Shown here: piece by piece, positions 14,760 to 22,506 of the stretch
Layout: each line of letters starts with the position of its first letter
How positions within the stretch are numbered: the first letter of the stretch is position 1
Virus record (IMG/VR): IMGVR_UViG_3300046515_000119
Span: 1-34,446 of that record
Strand: one strand, 5' to 3'
Source: a virus
DNA: 34,446 bases
The notes under the pieces: generated by a model
What the model saw: the letters and a program-made list of their open reading frames with translations, nothing else
The model's database searches: none
Told to the model about the DNA's origin: nothing
Translations under genes and position numbers: made by a program

Positions 14760-14981
14760 ATGTACGACCGCACAACCCTGCGTGCAGCCGCCGGAGCCAT
14801 AGGCGACGACCGGTACCTAGACCTCGCGACGCGGCTGAAAGTTGCCCCCGCGACGGCATGGCGCTTGTGGACGGGCAAGACCGCGCCGTCGTCCCACATA
14901 GCTGCGAAGGTCGAGGCCGCCTACGGCCTCCCCGCGTCCCGCCTGCTCGTCCCCGCCGCGACCGCACCGGCCGCACTGTGA
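14760..14981 (+). CDS. Cro/excisionase-like helix-turn-helix protein
   Basis: A 73-residue protein, first gene rightward of the divergent control region, with AAAGGA upstream of ATG 14760. The sequence ATRLKVAPATAWRLWTGKTA followed by SSHIAAKVEAAYGL (about residues 22-57) forms a helix-turn-helix of the XRE type. Position suggests a Cro-like antirepressor or a control protein of excision. No known directionality factor was recognised in the window, so this gene is one candidate. The two options cannot be separated from sequence. Confidence 0.7.
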   Translation: MYDRTTLRAAAGAIGDDRYLDLATRLKVAPATAWRLWTGKTAPSSHIAAKVEAAYGLPASRLLVPAATAPAAL

Positions 14982-15160
14982 ACGCCCCCGTGATCAGCCG
15001 CGAGCAGGCCTACGCCGACGCCCGCGCCGTCCTCGACCGGGCCCGAGCCCGCCGCGACCGCGACCGCGCCGCCGGCCGCCTCGCCCCCGAAATCGAACTG
15101 GTGTGCCGCCGCCTCGACCGCGCCGCCCGCACCACCGCGCCCCACCGCGCCGCCGCCTGA
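14978..15160 (+). CDS. Small basic hypothetical protein
   Basis: A 60-residue Arg/Ala-rich protein from GTG 14978, overlapping the previous stop. It looks like a single charged helix pair (QAYADARAVLDRARARRDRD, then LAPEIELVCRRLDRAARTT). No motif is recognised. The overlap and reading-frame continuity support coding. A hairpin-like sequence (GGGCCG to CGGCCC, 15170-15200) separates it from the next gene. Confidence 0.55.
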   Translation: MNAPVISREQAYADARAVLDRARARRDRDRAAGRLAPEIELVCRRLDRAARTTAPHRAAA

Positions 15161-15228
15161 AACACAGCAGGGCCGCCCCGGATGCGACCCGGAACGGCCC
15201 ACACGCCCACCACAGAAAGGAACTGGAC

Positions 15229-15612
15229 GTGACCCCCGACTCTATCGCCCCGCAACTCTCCGCCGACGGGACCGCCGTACGCCTCCCCCTCACGGACCGC
15301 GTGGCCCCCCTGCTCGACGAGCTCGCCCTCGCCTACGCCGAGGACCCCGCCACGGTCGGAACGCTGCTGCTCGCCCACGCCGCCGCCGTCGTCTGCCTCG
15401 ACTACGCGGTGTGCAGCGACGACGCACCCGACTACGTCCGCGCCATGCGTGCCGCCGAGGCCGACGGCACCCGCGACGCCCTCACCGAGGGACTCCCGGC
15501 CGCCGTCCACGTCGACCCGCTCATGTCCCCGCACGACGCGATCACCCTCGGCACGCGCCTTACGAAATCGGCCGCCGCCATCCGCAACTCGCAGAACAGG
15601 AACCGCGCATGA
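15229..15612 (+). CDS. Hypothetical early protein upstream of ERF
   Basis: A 127-residue protein from GTG 15229 with ribosome-binding sequence AGAAAGGA. It is mostly helical with one hydrophobic stretch (TLLLAHAAAVVCLDYAV, about residues 45-61) that may be buried rather than membrane-spanning. It ends in an ATGA overlap with the ERF gene, so it is translationally coupled to the recombination genes. No family recognised. Confidence 0.6.
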   Translation: MTPDSIAPQLSADGTAVRLPLTDRVAPLLDELALAYAEDPATVGTLLLAHAAAVVCLDYAVCSDDAPDYVRAMRAAEADGTRDALTEGLPAAVHVDPLMSPHDAITLGTRLTKSAAAIRNSQNRNRA

Positions 15613-16676
15613 ACGCCGCCCCCGTCATGTCAATGGCCGACGCCGTCGCCGCAGTCGAACTGACGTACGAGCCCGCCCCGGCCGGCGCCGCGCCCGCGGA
15701 CACCCCGCGCCTCTTCGCGGCGATCAACTCCGTGATGCGCGACACGATGCCCGTCGGCAAGAACCAGCAGAACACCCAACAGAACTACAAGTTCCGCGGC
15801 ATCGACGACGTCATGTCCGCCATGGCCGGCCCGATGCGCACGCACGGCGTGTTCATCCTGCCGAACGTCGCCTCCCACCGGCAGGAACGCCGCGGCGAGA
15901 AGATGACGCACACCACGATCAAGATGCGGTATCGCATCTACGGGCCCGCGGGTGACTGCCTCGTTGCGGAAGTCCCGGGCGAGGCATCCGACTTCGCGGA
16001 CAAGAGCACCAACAAGGCCCAGTCCGCGGCCCTCAAGTACCTGCTCTTCACTCTGTTCATGCTGCCCGTGGACGGCCGCAGCATCGACGACGGCGACCGC
16101 GATCACCCCGTCGAGCCGCCCGCCGAGCACCGCGCCGAGCGCCAGCAGCGCCAGCAGCAGCGCCGCCAGCAGGGACAGCAGCGCCAGCAGCAGCCGCGCC
16201 GCAGCGACCGCGCCGAGCCCGGCCCGTGGGAGCAGCAGCCGCAGCAGCAGACGCCGCGCCGTGACTTCCTCGCCGAGGCGATGAAGGCGCCGGACCGCGC
16301 CACGTTCGACCAGGTACGCGCCGCCGCCGTCAAGGCCGGCGCCCCCGCCGACTACCTCGACCGCATCGACGCCGTGGCACGGCAGAAGGCCAACGCCGCC
16401 AACCAGCCGCAGCGCCAGCGCGACCCCGAGCCGGGCGACCAGCCGCAGCAGGACGAGCAGCAGGCGCCGCCGAGCACCGCGCAGGCCGCCGCCGAGCGCT
16501 CCGCCGCACTGAGCGAGATGTACGCCGCGGGCAAGACCGCCGGATGCCGCAACCGCGCCGAGGTCGACACGCTGCTCGCCAGCAAGTACCAGGTCACCCC
16601 GAAGGACGCCACCCCCGACCAGATAGCCGCCATGACCGGCGACCTGCTCGACGTCGCGAGGAGCGCCGCCGCATGA
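15609..16676 (+). CDS. ERF-family single-strand DNA annealing protein
   Basis: A 355-residue protein from ATG 15609 (ATGA overlap). The N-terminal about 165 residues carry the ERF domain: LFAAINSVMRDTMPVGKN, QQNYKFRGIDDVMSAMAGPM, a beta-rich middle with YRIYGPAGD, and TNKAQSAALKYLLFTLFMLP. A long Gln/Arg/Ala-rich linker follows (about 180-240, RQQRQQQRRQQGQQRQQQ). A helical C-terminal region comes after it, unusual in length for ERF proteins. It anneals complementary single strands in phage recombination and possibly genome circularisation, working with the SSB at 21286. The repetitive linker is a probable hot spot for slippage. Confidence 0.9.
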   Translation: MNAAPVMSMADAVAAVELTYEPAPAGAAPADTPRLFAAINSVMRDTMPVGKNQQNTQQNYKFRGIDDVMSAMAGPMRTHGVFILPNVASHRQERRGEKMTHTTIKMRYRIYGPAGDCLVAEVPGEASDFADKSTNKAQSAALKYLLFTLFMLPVDGRSIDDGDRDHPVEPPAEHRAERQQRQQQRRQQGQQRQQQPRRSDRAEPGPWEQQPQQQTPRRDFLAEAMKAPDRATFDQVRAAAVKAGAPADYLDRIDAVARQKANAANQPQRQRDPEPGDQPQQDEQQAPPSTAQAAAERSAALSEMYAAGKTAGCRNRAEVDTLLASKYQVTPKDATPDQIAAMTGDLLDVARSAAA

Positions 16677-17296
16677 CGACCACCAACGACGCCCCCGCCG
16701 CCGAGCAGCCGACCGCACCGGACCCCGGAGCAGTCCGCGCCGCCCTCACCCGCGAGGCCGTCCTCGCCGCCCTCGCCGACACCATCAAGGCCGAGCTCGC
16801 AGACGCCCGCACCGACACACAGCACCTGCTCGACCAGCAGGCCAAGGCAACCGGCTCGACCAAGTTCGACGCCACGTTGCCGGACGGCGTGAAGGTGGGA
16901 AGCGTCAGCGTCACCGGCGGCGAGGCCGAGGCCAAGATCGTTGACGAGGAAGCGTTCACCGATTGGGTGCGCGAGACGTACCCGAGCGAAGCCGTCACAC
17001 AGATTGTGCGGAGCGTCCGGGCGACGTTCACCGCGCAGATCCTCGCCGAGATGACCGCCGCCCGCGTGGCCCGGATCGTCGACAAGGGCACGGGCGAGAT
17101 GCACGACGTACCCGGCGTGGCCATCAAGCCGAGCCGAGCCCGCTCCCACCGGCTCACATTCGCCCGCAAGAGCAAGGCGCAGCCCCTCGACGGCCGCGAC
17201 CTGATCGCGCAGTCGTGGCGTACAGGCGACCTCGCGTCGATCGTCCTGCCCGCCCTCGCCCCCGCGCCCGCGACCGCCGAGGAGGCGACCCCGTGA
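16673..17296 (+). CDS. Conserved-looking partner of the ERF gene, function unknown
   Basis: A 207-residue protein from ATG 16673, overlapping the ERF stop by four bases. It is predicted soluble: helical N-terminus (AALADTIKAELADAR), a middle with GVKVGSVSVTGGEAEAKIVD, and SVRATFTAQILAEMTAARVA leading to a basic C-terminal domain. Proteins of this layout often sit beside recombination genes in actinophages. I do not recognise a catalytic motif, so no nuclease activity is claimed. Confidence 0.6.
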   Translation: MTTTNDAPAAEQPTAPDPGAVRAALTREAVLAALADTIKAELADARTDTQHLLDQQAKATGSTKFDATLPDGVKVGSVSVTGGEAEAKIVDEEAFTDWVRETYPSEAVTQIVRSVRATFTAQILAEMTAARVARIVDKGTGEMHDVPGVAIKPSRARSHRLTFARKSKAQPLDGRDLIAQSWRTGDLASIVLPALAPAPATAEEATP

Positions 17297-17412
17297 TCGT
17301 CGTCATCCTCGCCGACACCGCCGCCGTCGCCGCCCTCGCCATCGGCGCATGGGCCATCGAGACCCGCCTCGCCGCCCTGCACCGCGCCGCCCGCGCCAAG
17401 CACCGCCGGTAA
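17293..17412 (+). CDS. 39-residue single-transmembrane peptide
   Basis: Starts at GTG 17293, overlapping the previous stop. One hydrophobic segment (VIVVILADTAAVAALAIGAW) is followed by a positively charged end (LHRAARAKHRR), giving an N-out, C-in topology. It is below usual gene-calling limits, but the overlap and the membrane pattern support it. Function unknown. Confidence 0.5.
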   Translation: MIVVILADTAAVAALAIGAWAIETRLAALHRAARAKHRR

Positions 17413-17422
17413 CCACGCCACC

Positions 17423-17447
17423 GCCCGCCCCGCACCCCGGGGCGGGC
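17423..17447. terminator. Perfect GC hairpin upstream of the WhiB-fusion gene
   Basis: GCCCGCCCCG (17423-17432) and CGGGGCGGGC (17438-17447) form a 10-bp stem around a 5-base loop. There is no T-tract. It lies in the 55-base gap before the gene at 17468. Confidence 0.45.
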
Positions 17448-17467
17448 CCCCCGCACCGGAGCACCCA

Positions 17468-18058
17468 ATGGCAAAAATCGAACTGACGCCCGACGTGATC
17501 GTGACGTTCGCCCGGAACCTCGCCGCGAACACCCGCACCACCAGCGGTGGCCACACCGAATGGACCGGCAGCCCGAAAACGCGACTCAAGTGCAGCGGAG
17601 TCAGGCTCACGCCCCGACAGGCCGCCTACACCGTCCGCGCCGGCCACACGCCGACCAGCCCCCTTCGTACGCGCTGCGGAAACTCCGCGTGCATCGAGCC
17701 CGCGCACCACACCACCCAAGCACCCGCCCCCGCCGCCCCCGCGAGCGCCGCCGCCCAGCCGGCCGCGCCGCCCACCACCGGCCCGTGGGAGGACCGCGCC
17801 GCGTGCAAGGGCGAGGACACCGAGCTCTGGTATTCGACGAACCCCTCGGAGCGGGCCCGCGCCAAGGGGATCTGTGTGGTGTGCCCCGTCCGCGCCGCAT
17901 GCCTCGACGCCGCGCTCGCCGAGGAGCGCGGGCAGTCCAAGGACTACCGGGACGGTATCCGCGGCGGCCTGCTCGCCGAGGAGCGGATATCGGAGCGCCG
18001 CCGCCGCACCGAGGCCGCGAAGCGGGCCCGCCGCGCCGCGGACCGGGCCGCCGCATGA
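17468..18058 (+). CDS. WhiB-like protein with an N-terminal degenerate HNH-like domain
   Basis: A 196-residue protein from ATG 17468 (GGAG upstream). Residues about 30-78 resemble the zinc core of HNH_3-type nucleases (HTEWTGSPKTRL, AAYTVRAGHTP, RCGNSACIEPAHH) but lack the expected catalytic Asp-His pair. An Ala/Pro linker follows (79-103). Residues 106-180 are a WhiB domain: WEDRAACKGED, then CVVCPVRAAC, giving the four cysteines for a 4Fe-4S cluster, and GIRGGL in place of the usual G-V/I-W-G-G turn, and a basic tail. WhiB proteins bind the principal sigma factor and steer host transcription. This fusion may target promoters of host or phage. I do not know another with this layout. Confidence 0.82.
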   Translation: MAKIELTPDVIVTFARNLAANTRTTSGGHTEWTGSPKTRLKCSGVRLTPRQAAYTVRAGHTPTSPLRTRCGNSACIEPAHHTTQAPAPAAPASAAAQPAAPPTTGPWEDRAACKGEDTELWYSTNPSERARAKGICVVCPVRAACLDAALAEERGQSKDYRDGIRGGLLAEERISERRRRTEAAKRARRAADRAAA

Positions 18059-18231
18059 CGCCAACCGCGCGCCTACTCGACCGCGCCGCCCGCCTGCTCG
18101 ACGCCCCGCCGCCGACCGTGCCCGGACAGATCGCCGCCGACGACGTCGAGGCCGAGCAGCAGCCCGCCGCACAGTTGCCGATCTTCGATGTGGCAGGCGG
18201 AACCTACTGGAAAGCGTGGCGTACGACGTGA
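18055..18231 (+). CDS. Small acidic hypothetical protein
   Basis: A 58-residue protein from ATG 18055 (ATGA overlap with the WhiB-fusion gene). It starts with an amphipathic helix (TARLLDRAARLLDAPP), has an acidic Gln-rich centre and ends FDVAGGTYWKAWRTT. Translational coupling suggests co-function with the WhiB fusion. No family recognised. Confidence 0.5.
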   Translation: MTPTARLLDRAARLLDAPPPTVPGQIAADDVEAEQQPAAQLPIFDVAGGTYWKAWRTT

Positions 18232-18374
18232 CCGCGCCGACCGAGGACCAGCCGCCGAAGGTCTGCGAGTACGGCCGCCCCCGGTGCGGAGCCGTCCCCG
18301 TCCGCCCCTACCCCTGCGGCTGGAAGTGCGACGAGCACCAGCCCGCCAACACCAGCCGCCGCCCCACCCCCTGA
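18228..18374 (+). CDS. Tiny Cys-rich protein
   Basis: A 48-residue protein from GTG 18228, overlapping the previous stop. Four cysteines and a histidine (VCEYGRPRCGAVPVRPYPCG and KCDEHQP) could form one zinc site. Too short for the usual gene cut-offs; supported by overlap and by cysteine spacing. Function unknown. Confidence 0.45.
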   Translation: MTAPTEDQPPKVCEYGRPRCGAVPVRPYPCGWKCDEHQPANTSRRPTP

Positions 18375-18379
18375 AACGC

Positions 18380-18417
18380 CCCGGGGCGAGGACGAGCCGC
18401 GAGCCCCTCGCCCCGGG
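18380..18417. terminator. Perfect 12-bp GC hairpin before the initiator gene
   Basis: CCCGGGGCGAGG (18380-18391) and CCTCGCCCCGGG (18406-18417) form a stem with a 14-base loop in the gap before the replication gene. No T-tract follows; a transcript-processing or attenuating role is possible. Confidence 0.45.
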
Positions 18418-18459
18418 CGCACCCCCCGAACCGGTACCACCAGAAAGGAGGCACCCGCC

Positions 18460-19332
18460 GTGCCATGGGTCCGCCTCGACGACCGATTCCCCACCCACCG
18501 CAAGGTCGCCCTACTGTCCGACCGGGCGTTCCGCCTGTACGTATCCGCCCTGTGCTGGAGTTCCGAGAACCTCACCGAGGGACACATCAGCGACCGCGAA
18601 CTGACACTAGTGGCGCGCGTTCGCGGCACGAAGACGGCAGCAACGGAGCTCGTAACCGCGCAGCTTTGGGAGCGCGAAGACGACGGTTACGTGATCCATG
18701 ACTTCCTGGAGTACAACCCCAGCCGCGCCCGTGTGAAAGAGGACCGGGAACGCAACTCCGCACGTCAGCAGGCATTCCGAGACCGGAAGCGCGCGGCCCG
18801 CGAGGGCGACGAGCAGGCCGACGACGACGAAAGTAACGCCCCCCGTAACGCCGTTACGGACCCCCCTCGTAACGCCCCCAGTAACGCCGCCCCGTCCCCT
18901 ACCCGTCCCCTACCCCCTACTACTTCCTACGGAAGTAGAGACGTCGTCGAAGCCCCGGAGCGTCGAGACGTCGAGGAGTTGTGCGCCCACCTCGCCGACC
19001 GCATCGCAGCGAACGGCAGCAAGCGGCCCACGATCACGAAGGCATGGCGAAACGCCGCCCGCCTCATGCTCGACAAGGACGGCCGCACCGAGCAGCAGGT
19101 ACACACCGCGATCGATTGGTGCCAGGACTCCGAGTTTTGGCGCGCCAACGTCCTCTCGATGCCGAAGCTCCGCGACAAGTACGACCAACTGCGCTTGCAG
19201 GCCTCCCGCCAGACGCCGGCCGCCCCCGGCGGGAACGTCGTACCCATCGGCACCGCCCAGCCCGGCCGCGTAGCCCGCGCCGCAAGCCTGTTCGCCGCCG
19301 CACTCAACGACCCCCAGGAGCACGCCCAGTGA
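18460..19332 (+). CDS. Replication initiator / replisome organiser
   Basis: A 290-residue protein from GTG 18460 with ribosome-binding sequence AGAAAGGAG. Residues 1-95 are a winged-helix domain of the phage replisome-organiser type (MPWVRLDDRFPTHRKVALLS, LYVSALCWSSENLTEGHIS, YVIHDFLEYNPSR). A basic then disordered linker spans about 96-165. The C-terminal domain (ITKAWRNAARLMLDKDGRT, QVHTAIDWCQDSEFWRANVL) resembles DnaT/loader-contact regions. The linker is encoded by DNA carrying iteron-like repeats, so the origin probably lies inside the gene, as in lambda O. The helicase-loader-like gene follows with overlap. Confidence 0.75.
   Translation: MPWVRLDDRFPTHRKVALLSDRAFRLYVSALCWSSENLTEGHISDRELTLVARVRGTKTAATELVTAQLWEREDDGYVIHDFLEYNPSRARVKEDRERNSARQQAFRDRKRAAREGDEQADDDESNAPRNAVTDPPRNAPSNAAPSPTRPLPPTTSYGSRDVVEAPERRDVEELCAHLADRIAANGSKRPTITKAWRNAARLMLDKDGRTEQQVHTAIDWCQDSEFWRANVLSMPKLRDKYDQLRLQASRQTPAAPGGNVVPIGTAQPGRVARAASLFAAALNDPQEHAQ
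18833..18938. other. Putative replication origin: GTAACGCC iterons and a hairpin
   Basis: Four direct copies of GTAACGCC start at 18833, 18845, 18869 and 18881 (spacings 12, 24, 12), with an inverted CCGTTACGG between the second and third. A pyrimidine tract with the repeat CCGTCCCCTAC follows. A perfect 8-bp hairpin CTACTTCC-TAC-GGAAGTAG (18920-18938) closes the region. All of it lies in the linker-coding part of the initiator gene. Origin function is inferred by analogy with phages whose initiator binds iterons within its own gene. Confidence 0.55.
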
Positions 19333-20027
19333 ACCGCCGCGAAGTGGCCGCCCTGCTCGCCTACGCCGTACGCCTCGACCCCCGCAGCGCGCCCACCGAC
19401 CAGGCCGCCGCCGAGGAAACCCTCGACCAGTGGGCCGACCTGCTCGACGACGTCCCGCCGACCGCACCACACCCCGAAAACCGGCACTGGGACGCCGCGC
19501 AGGTCGTACGGCACCACATCGCCACCTCGCCGTACCCGATCAAGCCGAGCGACGTATCCCGCCCGTGGCACACGTTCAAGGCCGACGTCCTCGGCCGCCA
19601 CACCGACCCCGTCCCGCCCGTCGACCCCGACAACGCCGCCGCCTACCGCGCCCAGCTCGCCGCCACCCGCCACGCCATCGCCACCGGCCAGGCCGCCCCC
19701 ACCGTCTACCGCGAGTTGACCGGAGGCAGCACCCGCGACGAACGCAACGAGTTCGCCGCCGCACGCCTCGCCGCGCTCGGCGAGTACATGCCCCGCACCG
19801 TCGCCGCCGCCCTCGCCGCCCACCGCCCCCGCCGCGCCGAACGCGAGCGCCGCGCGGCCGCCAATCTGCCCGACGCCCTCGACGTCGCGTGCCCGTACGA
19901 CCAGTGCCGCGCGAGCAGCGGCGAGCCGTGCCGCAACCGCCACCGCGTACCCCGCGCCACCCCGCACCCGACCCGCCTCGACGCCGCCACCGCCCACCAC
20001 AACACCCGCCAGGAGCAGCCCGCGTGA
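19329..20027 (+). CDS. Helicase-loader-like replication protein
   Basis: A 232-residue protein from GTG 19329, overlapping the initiator stop. The first about 75 residues (NRREVAALLAYAVRLDPR, TLDQWADLLDDVP, AQVVRHHIATSPYPIKPSDV) match the pattern of G39P-like loader/inhibitor proteins that deliver the host DnaB helicase. The C-terminal part carries a Cys motif (VACPYDQCRASSGEPCRNRH) usual in actinobacterial zinc modules. With no phage helicase or primase in the window, loading of host enzymes is the logical role. Confidence 0.65.
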   Translation: MNRREVAALLAYAVRLDPRSAPTDQAAAEETLDQWADLLDDVPPTAPHPENRHWDAAQVVRHHIATSPYPIKPSDVSRPWHTFKADVLGRHTDPVPPVDPDNAAAYRAQLAATRHAIATGQAAPTVYRELTGGSTRDERNEFAAARLAALGEYMPRTVAAALAAHRPRRAERERRAAANLPDALDVACPYDQCRASSGEPCRNRHRVPRATPHPTRLDAATAHHNTRQEQPA

Positions 20028-20518
20028 ACCGCAACAAGCACGCCGACCGGCCCGGATACAAGCGGCAGAACCGCGACGGAGACAAGACCCGCAACAGCAC
20101 CAACTTCCGCATCACCGCGTCATGGGACAAGCGCCCCGACCGGCCCGCCATCCGCACCACCACCGACAAACGAGCCCGCGACCGCATAGCCCGCCAATTC
20201 GCCGCCCAGGGCGCCTATGTCGTCGTCGAGAAGCACCGCGGACACGAGGAATGGCGCACCCTGTACGAGCTCGACGGGCCCACCGAGGCCGCCGCGGAGC
20301 GCACCGCCCGCCGCCGCGCCCTCACCGAGCAGCGCGAGCAGCCCGCCCCCCTCGACCTCGACGACGCCGCCGAGCCGGCCACCGCCGACGACGAGGCCCG
20401 CGCCCACGACCACACCCGCCGCGTCGCCGAACGCCTCGCCGCCCGCGGACTCATGACCCCGCCCAGCCACTACCGCACCGACCGTGCCGCCCGGCACATC
20501 ACCGGGGCCCAGCGTTGA
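20024..20518 (+). CDS. Hypothetical basic early protein
   Basis: A 164-residue protein from GTG 20024 with a four-base overlap to the loader gene. The N-terminus is strongly basic (NRNKHADRPGYKRQNRDGDK) and an alpha/beta core follows (DRIARQFAAQGAYVVVEKH, EEWRTLYELDGPTEAAAERT). The C-terminal half is acidic then helical. It could bind nucleic acid, but no family is recognised. Confidence 0.55.
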   Translation: MNRNKHADRPGYKRQNRDGDKTRNSTNFRITASWDKRPDRPAIRTTTDKRARDRIARQFAAQGAYVVVEKHRGHEEWRTLYELDGPTEAAAERTARRRALTEQREQPAPLDLDDAAEPATADDEARAHDHTRRVAERLAARGLMTPPSHYRTDRAARHITGAQR

Positions 20519-20679
20519 TCCCCGCCGCCGCACGGGCCGCCATCCGCGCCGCAGCGTGGGACGCGCATCAACTCGCGGTCGACCACCCCGAGGACGTCGC
20601 CGACCACATCGCCGACCAACTCGCCGCCGCCGGCTGGACCATCAGCCCCGCCGCCGAGCCGAGCATCACGAACCCGTAA
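20515..20679 (+). CDS. Small hypothetical protein from a TTG start
   Basis: A 54-residue protein starting at TTG 20515, which overlaps the previous stop as TTGA; no ATG or GTG fits in this frame after the upstream stop. It is helical and acidic (AAWDAHQLAVDHPEDVADHI, then ADQLAAAGWTISP). It is the last gene of the first early operon. Function unknown. Confidence 0.5.
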   Translation: MIPAAARAAIRAAAWDAHQLAVDHPEDVADHIADQLAAAGWTISPAAEPSITNP

Positions 20680-20688
20680 CACCCCCCA

Positions 20689-20722
20689 GGGGAGGGCCCG
20701 CAAACCCCCAAGGGCCCTCCCC
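20689..20722. terminator. Hairpin closing the first early operon
   Basis: GGGGAGGGCCC (20689-20699) and GGGCCCTCCCC (20712-20722) form a perfect 11-bp stem with a 12-base loop. No T-tract follows. It lies just before operator block O3, so the next operon has its own start. Confidence 0.6.
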
Positions 20723-20728
20723 GCAGGA

Positions 20729-20758
20729 ATAGCGTTCTCTCTAGAACGAACACAGTTC
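20729..20758 (+). promoter_or_regulatory. Operator block O3 of the second early operon
   Basis: This 30-base block is identical to 14708-14737 except for one base in the palindrome spacer. It contains the perfect palindrome CGTTCT-CTCT-AGAACG (20733-20748) and the dyad GAAC-ACA-GTTC. Placed between a terminator hairpin and the HNH gene, it should put the second early operon under the same repressor. Confidence 0.65.
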
Positions 20759-20806
20759 ACTCAAGACCGAACCGGGCGCGTAGGCGCAGACGAAGGGAAC
20801 CGCGAC

Positions 20807-21286
20807 ATGGCACGGCCAACACCAGCCGAACGGTTCGCCTCATTCGTCAACCCCGCCGGCCCCGTCCCGCTCATCCGCGGCGTACACGGCAACTGCCACC
20901 AGTGGACCGGCAGCACCGACCAAGACGACTACGCCCGTTTCTGGCTCAACGGCCGCAACACCCGCGCCTACCACTACGCGTACGAGCAGGCCCACGGCCC
21001 CCGCCCCGACGGACACGACGTCGACCACCGATGCCGCAACCGCGCATGCGTCAACCCCGACCACCTGCGGGCCCTCACGCACCGCGAAAACGTCCTTGCG
21101 TCCTCGAACGTCGCCGCCTACCGCGCCGCACAAACGCACTGCCACCGAGGCCACGAGTTCGACGAGGCCAACACCCGCCGCCGCAAGAACGGCACCCGAG
21201 CGTGCCGCGCATGCGCCCGCCGCCCCCCGCAGGACGCCACCGTCACCACCCTCCCCACCCTCAACAAGCAGAGGAGCGCCGCGTAA
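20807..21286 (+). CDS. HNH endonuclease
   Basis: A 159-residue protein, first gene after operator block O3. The core HNH motif is clear: [20 protein letters not shown], then [11 protein letters not shown] and [20 protein letters not shown] (residues about 30-90), with the catalytic Asp-His, Asn and His in place. A C-terminal zinc finger follows ([19 protein letters not shown]). It probably nicks or cuts DNA in a metal-dependent way; a homing or replication/packaging role is open. The N-terminal fold is the intact version of the degenerate domain fused to WhiB at 17468. Confidence 0.88.
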   Translation: MARPTPAERFASFVNPAGPVPLIRGVHGNCHQWTGSTDQDDYARFWLNGRNTRAYHYAYEQAHGPRPDGHDVDHRCRNRACVNPDHLRALTHRENVLASSNVAAYRAAQTHCHRGHEFDEANTRRRKNGTRACRACARRPPQDATVTTLPTLNKQRSAA

Positions 21287-21780
21287 TGGCAGGCGAAACC
21301 GTCATCACCGTGCAAGGCAATCTCGTCGACGACCCCGAGCTCAAGTACACCCCCGCCGGGCACGCCGTCGCCAAATTCCGCATCGCCTCGACCCCCCGCA
21401 CATTCGACAAGAGCACCAACGAATGGAAGGACGGGGAAACCCTGTTCCTCACCGTGAGCGCGTGGCGCAAGCTCGGCGAGCACGTCGCCGAAAGCCTGCA
21501 CCGCGGCGACCGCGCCGTATGCGTCGGCGCCCTCAAGCAGCGCTCATACGAGGACCGCGAGGGCGTGAAGCGGACCGTTTACGAGCTCGACGCCGAGGAC
21601 GTCGCCGCGTCGCTCAAGACCGCCACCGCCCAGATCACCAAGAGCAGCGGACGCAACGGCGCCCAGCAGTCCGGCGGATACGGCCAGCAGCAGCCCACAC
21701 AGGGCGGATACGGCGCCCAGCAGCCCCAGAACGACCCATGGGCCACCAACGGCGGATACAGCGCCGAACCCGCTTTCTAA
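21286..21780 (+). CDS. ssb: Single-stranded DNA-binding protein
   Basis: A 164-residue SSB; ATG 21286 shares its A with the previous stop. The OB fold spans residues 1-112 ([71 protein letters not shown]). A Gly/Gln-rich linker follows ([17 protein letters not shown]). The tip ends SAEPAF, a reduced form of the acidic D-D-x-P-F tip that recruits host repair and replication proteins. It protects phage single strands and should work with the ERF annealing protein. Confidence 0.95.
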   Translation: MAGETVITVQGNLVDDPELKYTPAGHAVAKFRIASTPRTFDKSTNEWKDGETLFLTVSAWRKLGEHVAESLHRGDRAVCVGALKQRSYEDREGVKRTVYELDAEDVAASLKTATAQITKSSGRNGAQQSGGYGQQQPTQGGYGAQQPQNDPWATNGGYSAEPAF

Positions 21781-21861
21781 CCCCACGCGCCCGCGTCCGG
21801 ACGCCGCCGCGTCCGCGCGCGCGTGCCCGCCTCGACCACACCGAGACAGGAGCCCCACCCC

Positions 21862-22506
21862 ATGAGCACCGCCCCGCAGCCCGACCGCCCCGCCGCCCTC
21901 GACGCCCTGCTCGACCACGTTGCCGCCCACCTCGACGGAGAGGCCCCGCGCCTCGCTTTGCTCGACGGCCGCGACGCCCTCGCATTCGTCGTCATCCGCC
22001 CCGCCGACGACGCCCCCGACAACGTCACCGTTGAGGCCGGATCCCGCGGAATGAGCAAGGCCGCCGCTGCCTACGTGCTGCGTACCGTTGCCGACACGTT
22101 CGACGAGGCCGCCCGCGCCGAGGACGACGAGCCGATCCCCTACACGCTCGCCGAGCCGACCGCCGCCGAGGAGCCCGCCCCCGTCCTCGCCGAGGACCCG
22201 CGCCGCATCCTCACCGAGCCCGAGTTCGACGCCGCGTACCAGGCCGCGCGCGCCGAGCTCGGCTTGCACGGCCCCCGGATCGGCAGCGCCACCCTCACCG
22301 AAGCCGTCGCCGCCGCCCTCGCCACGGTCGGCATCCTCACGCCCGCGCCCGAGGCCGAGCCCGACACCTGCCCCGCGATGTTCGCCGACCCCGACGGCGG
22401 ATGGTGGCAGTGCCAGCAGGACACCGGACACGACCCCGCCGACGGACACGACGCCGGCGAGTGGTCATGGCCGGACGCCGCGACGGCCGCCGAGGCGCAG
22501 CAGTGA
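21862..22506 (+). CDS. Hypothetical protein with a Cys/His C-terminal motif
   Basis: A 214-residue acidic protein from ATG 21862 (ACAGGAG upstream). The N-terminal part has an alpha/beta pattern (LDALLDHVAAHLDGEAPRLA, ALAFVVIRPADDAPDNVTVE). The C-terminal 45 residues contain CPAMFADPDGGWWQCQ and TGHDPADGHDAGEWSW, a Cys-His-Trp motif I associate with actinophage small proteins. Function unknown; zinc binding is likely. Confidence 0.6.
   Translation: MSTAPQPDRPAALDALLDHVAAHLDGEAPRLALLDGRDALAFVVIRPADDAPDNVTVEAGSRGMSKAAAAYVLRTVADTFDEAARAEDDEPIPYTLAEPTAAEEPAPVLAEDPRRILTEPEFDAAYQAARAELGLHGPRIGSATLTEAVAAALATVGILTPAPEAEPDTCPAMFADPDGGWWQCQQDTGHDPADGHDAGEWSWPDAATAAEAQQ

Noticed and set aside
16130-16250. 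Coding repeat in the ERF gene read as a CRISPR or minisatellite
   Set aside because: The CAGCAGCGCC-type repetition encodes a Gln/Arg linker; units are irregular and no spacers are present.
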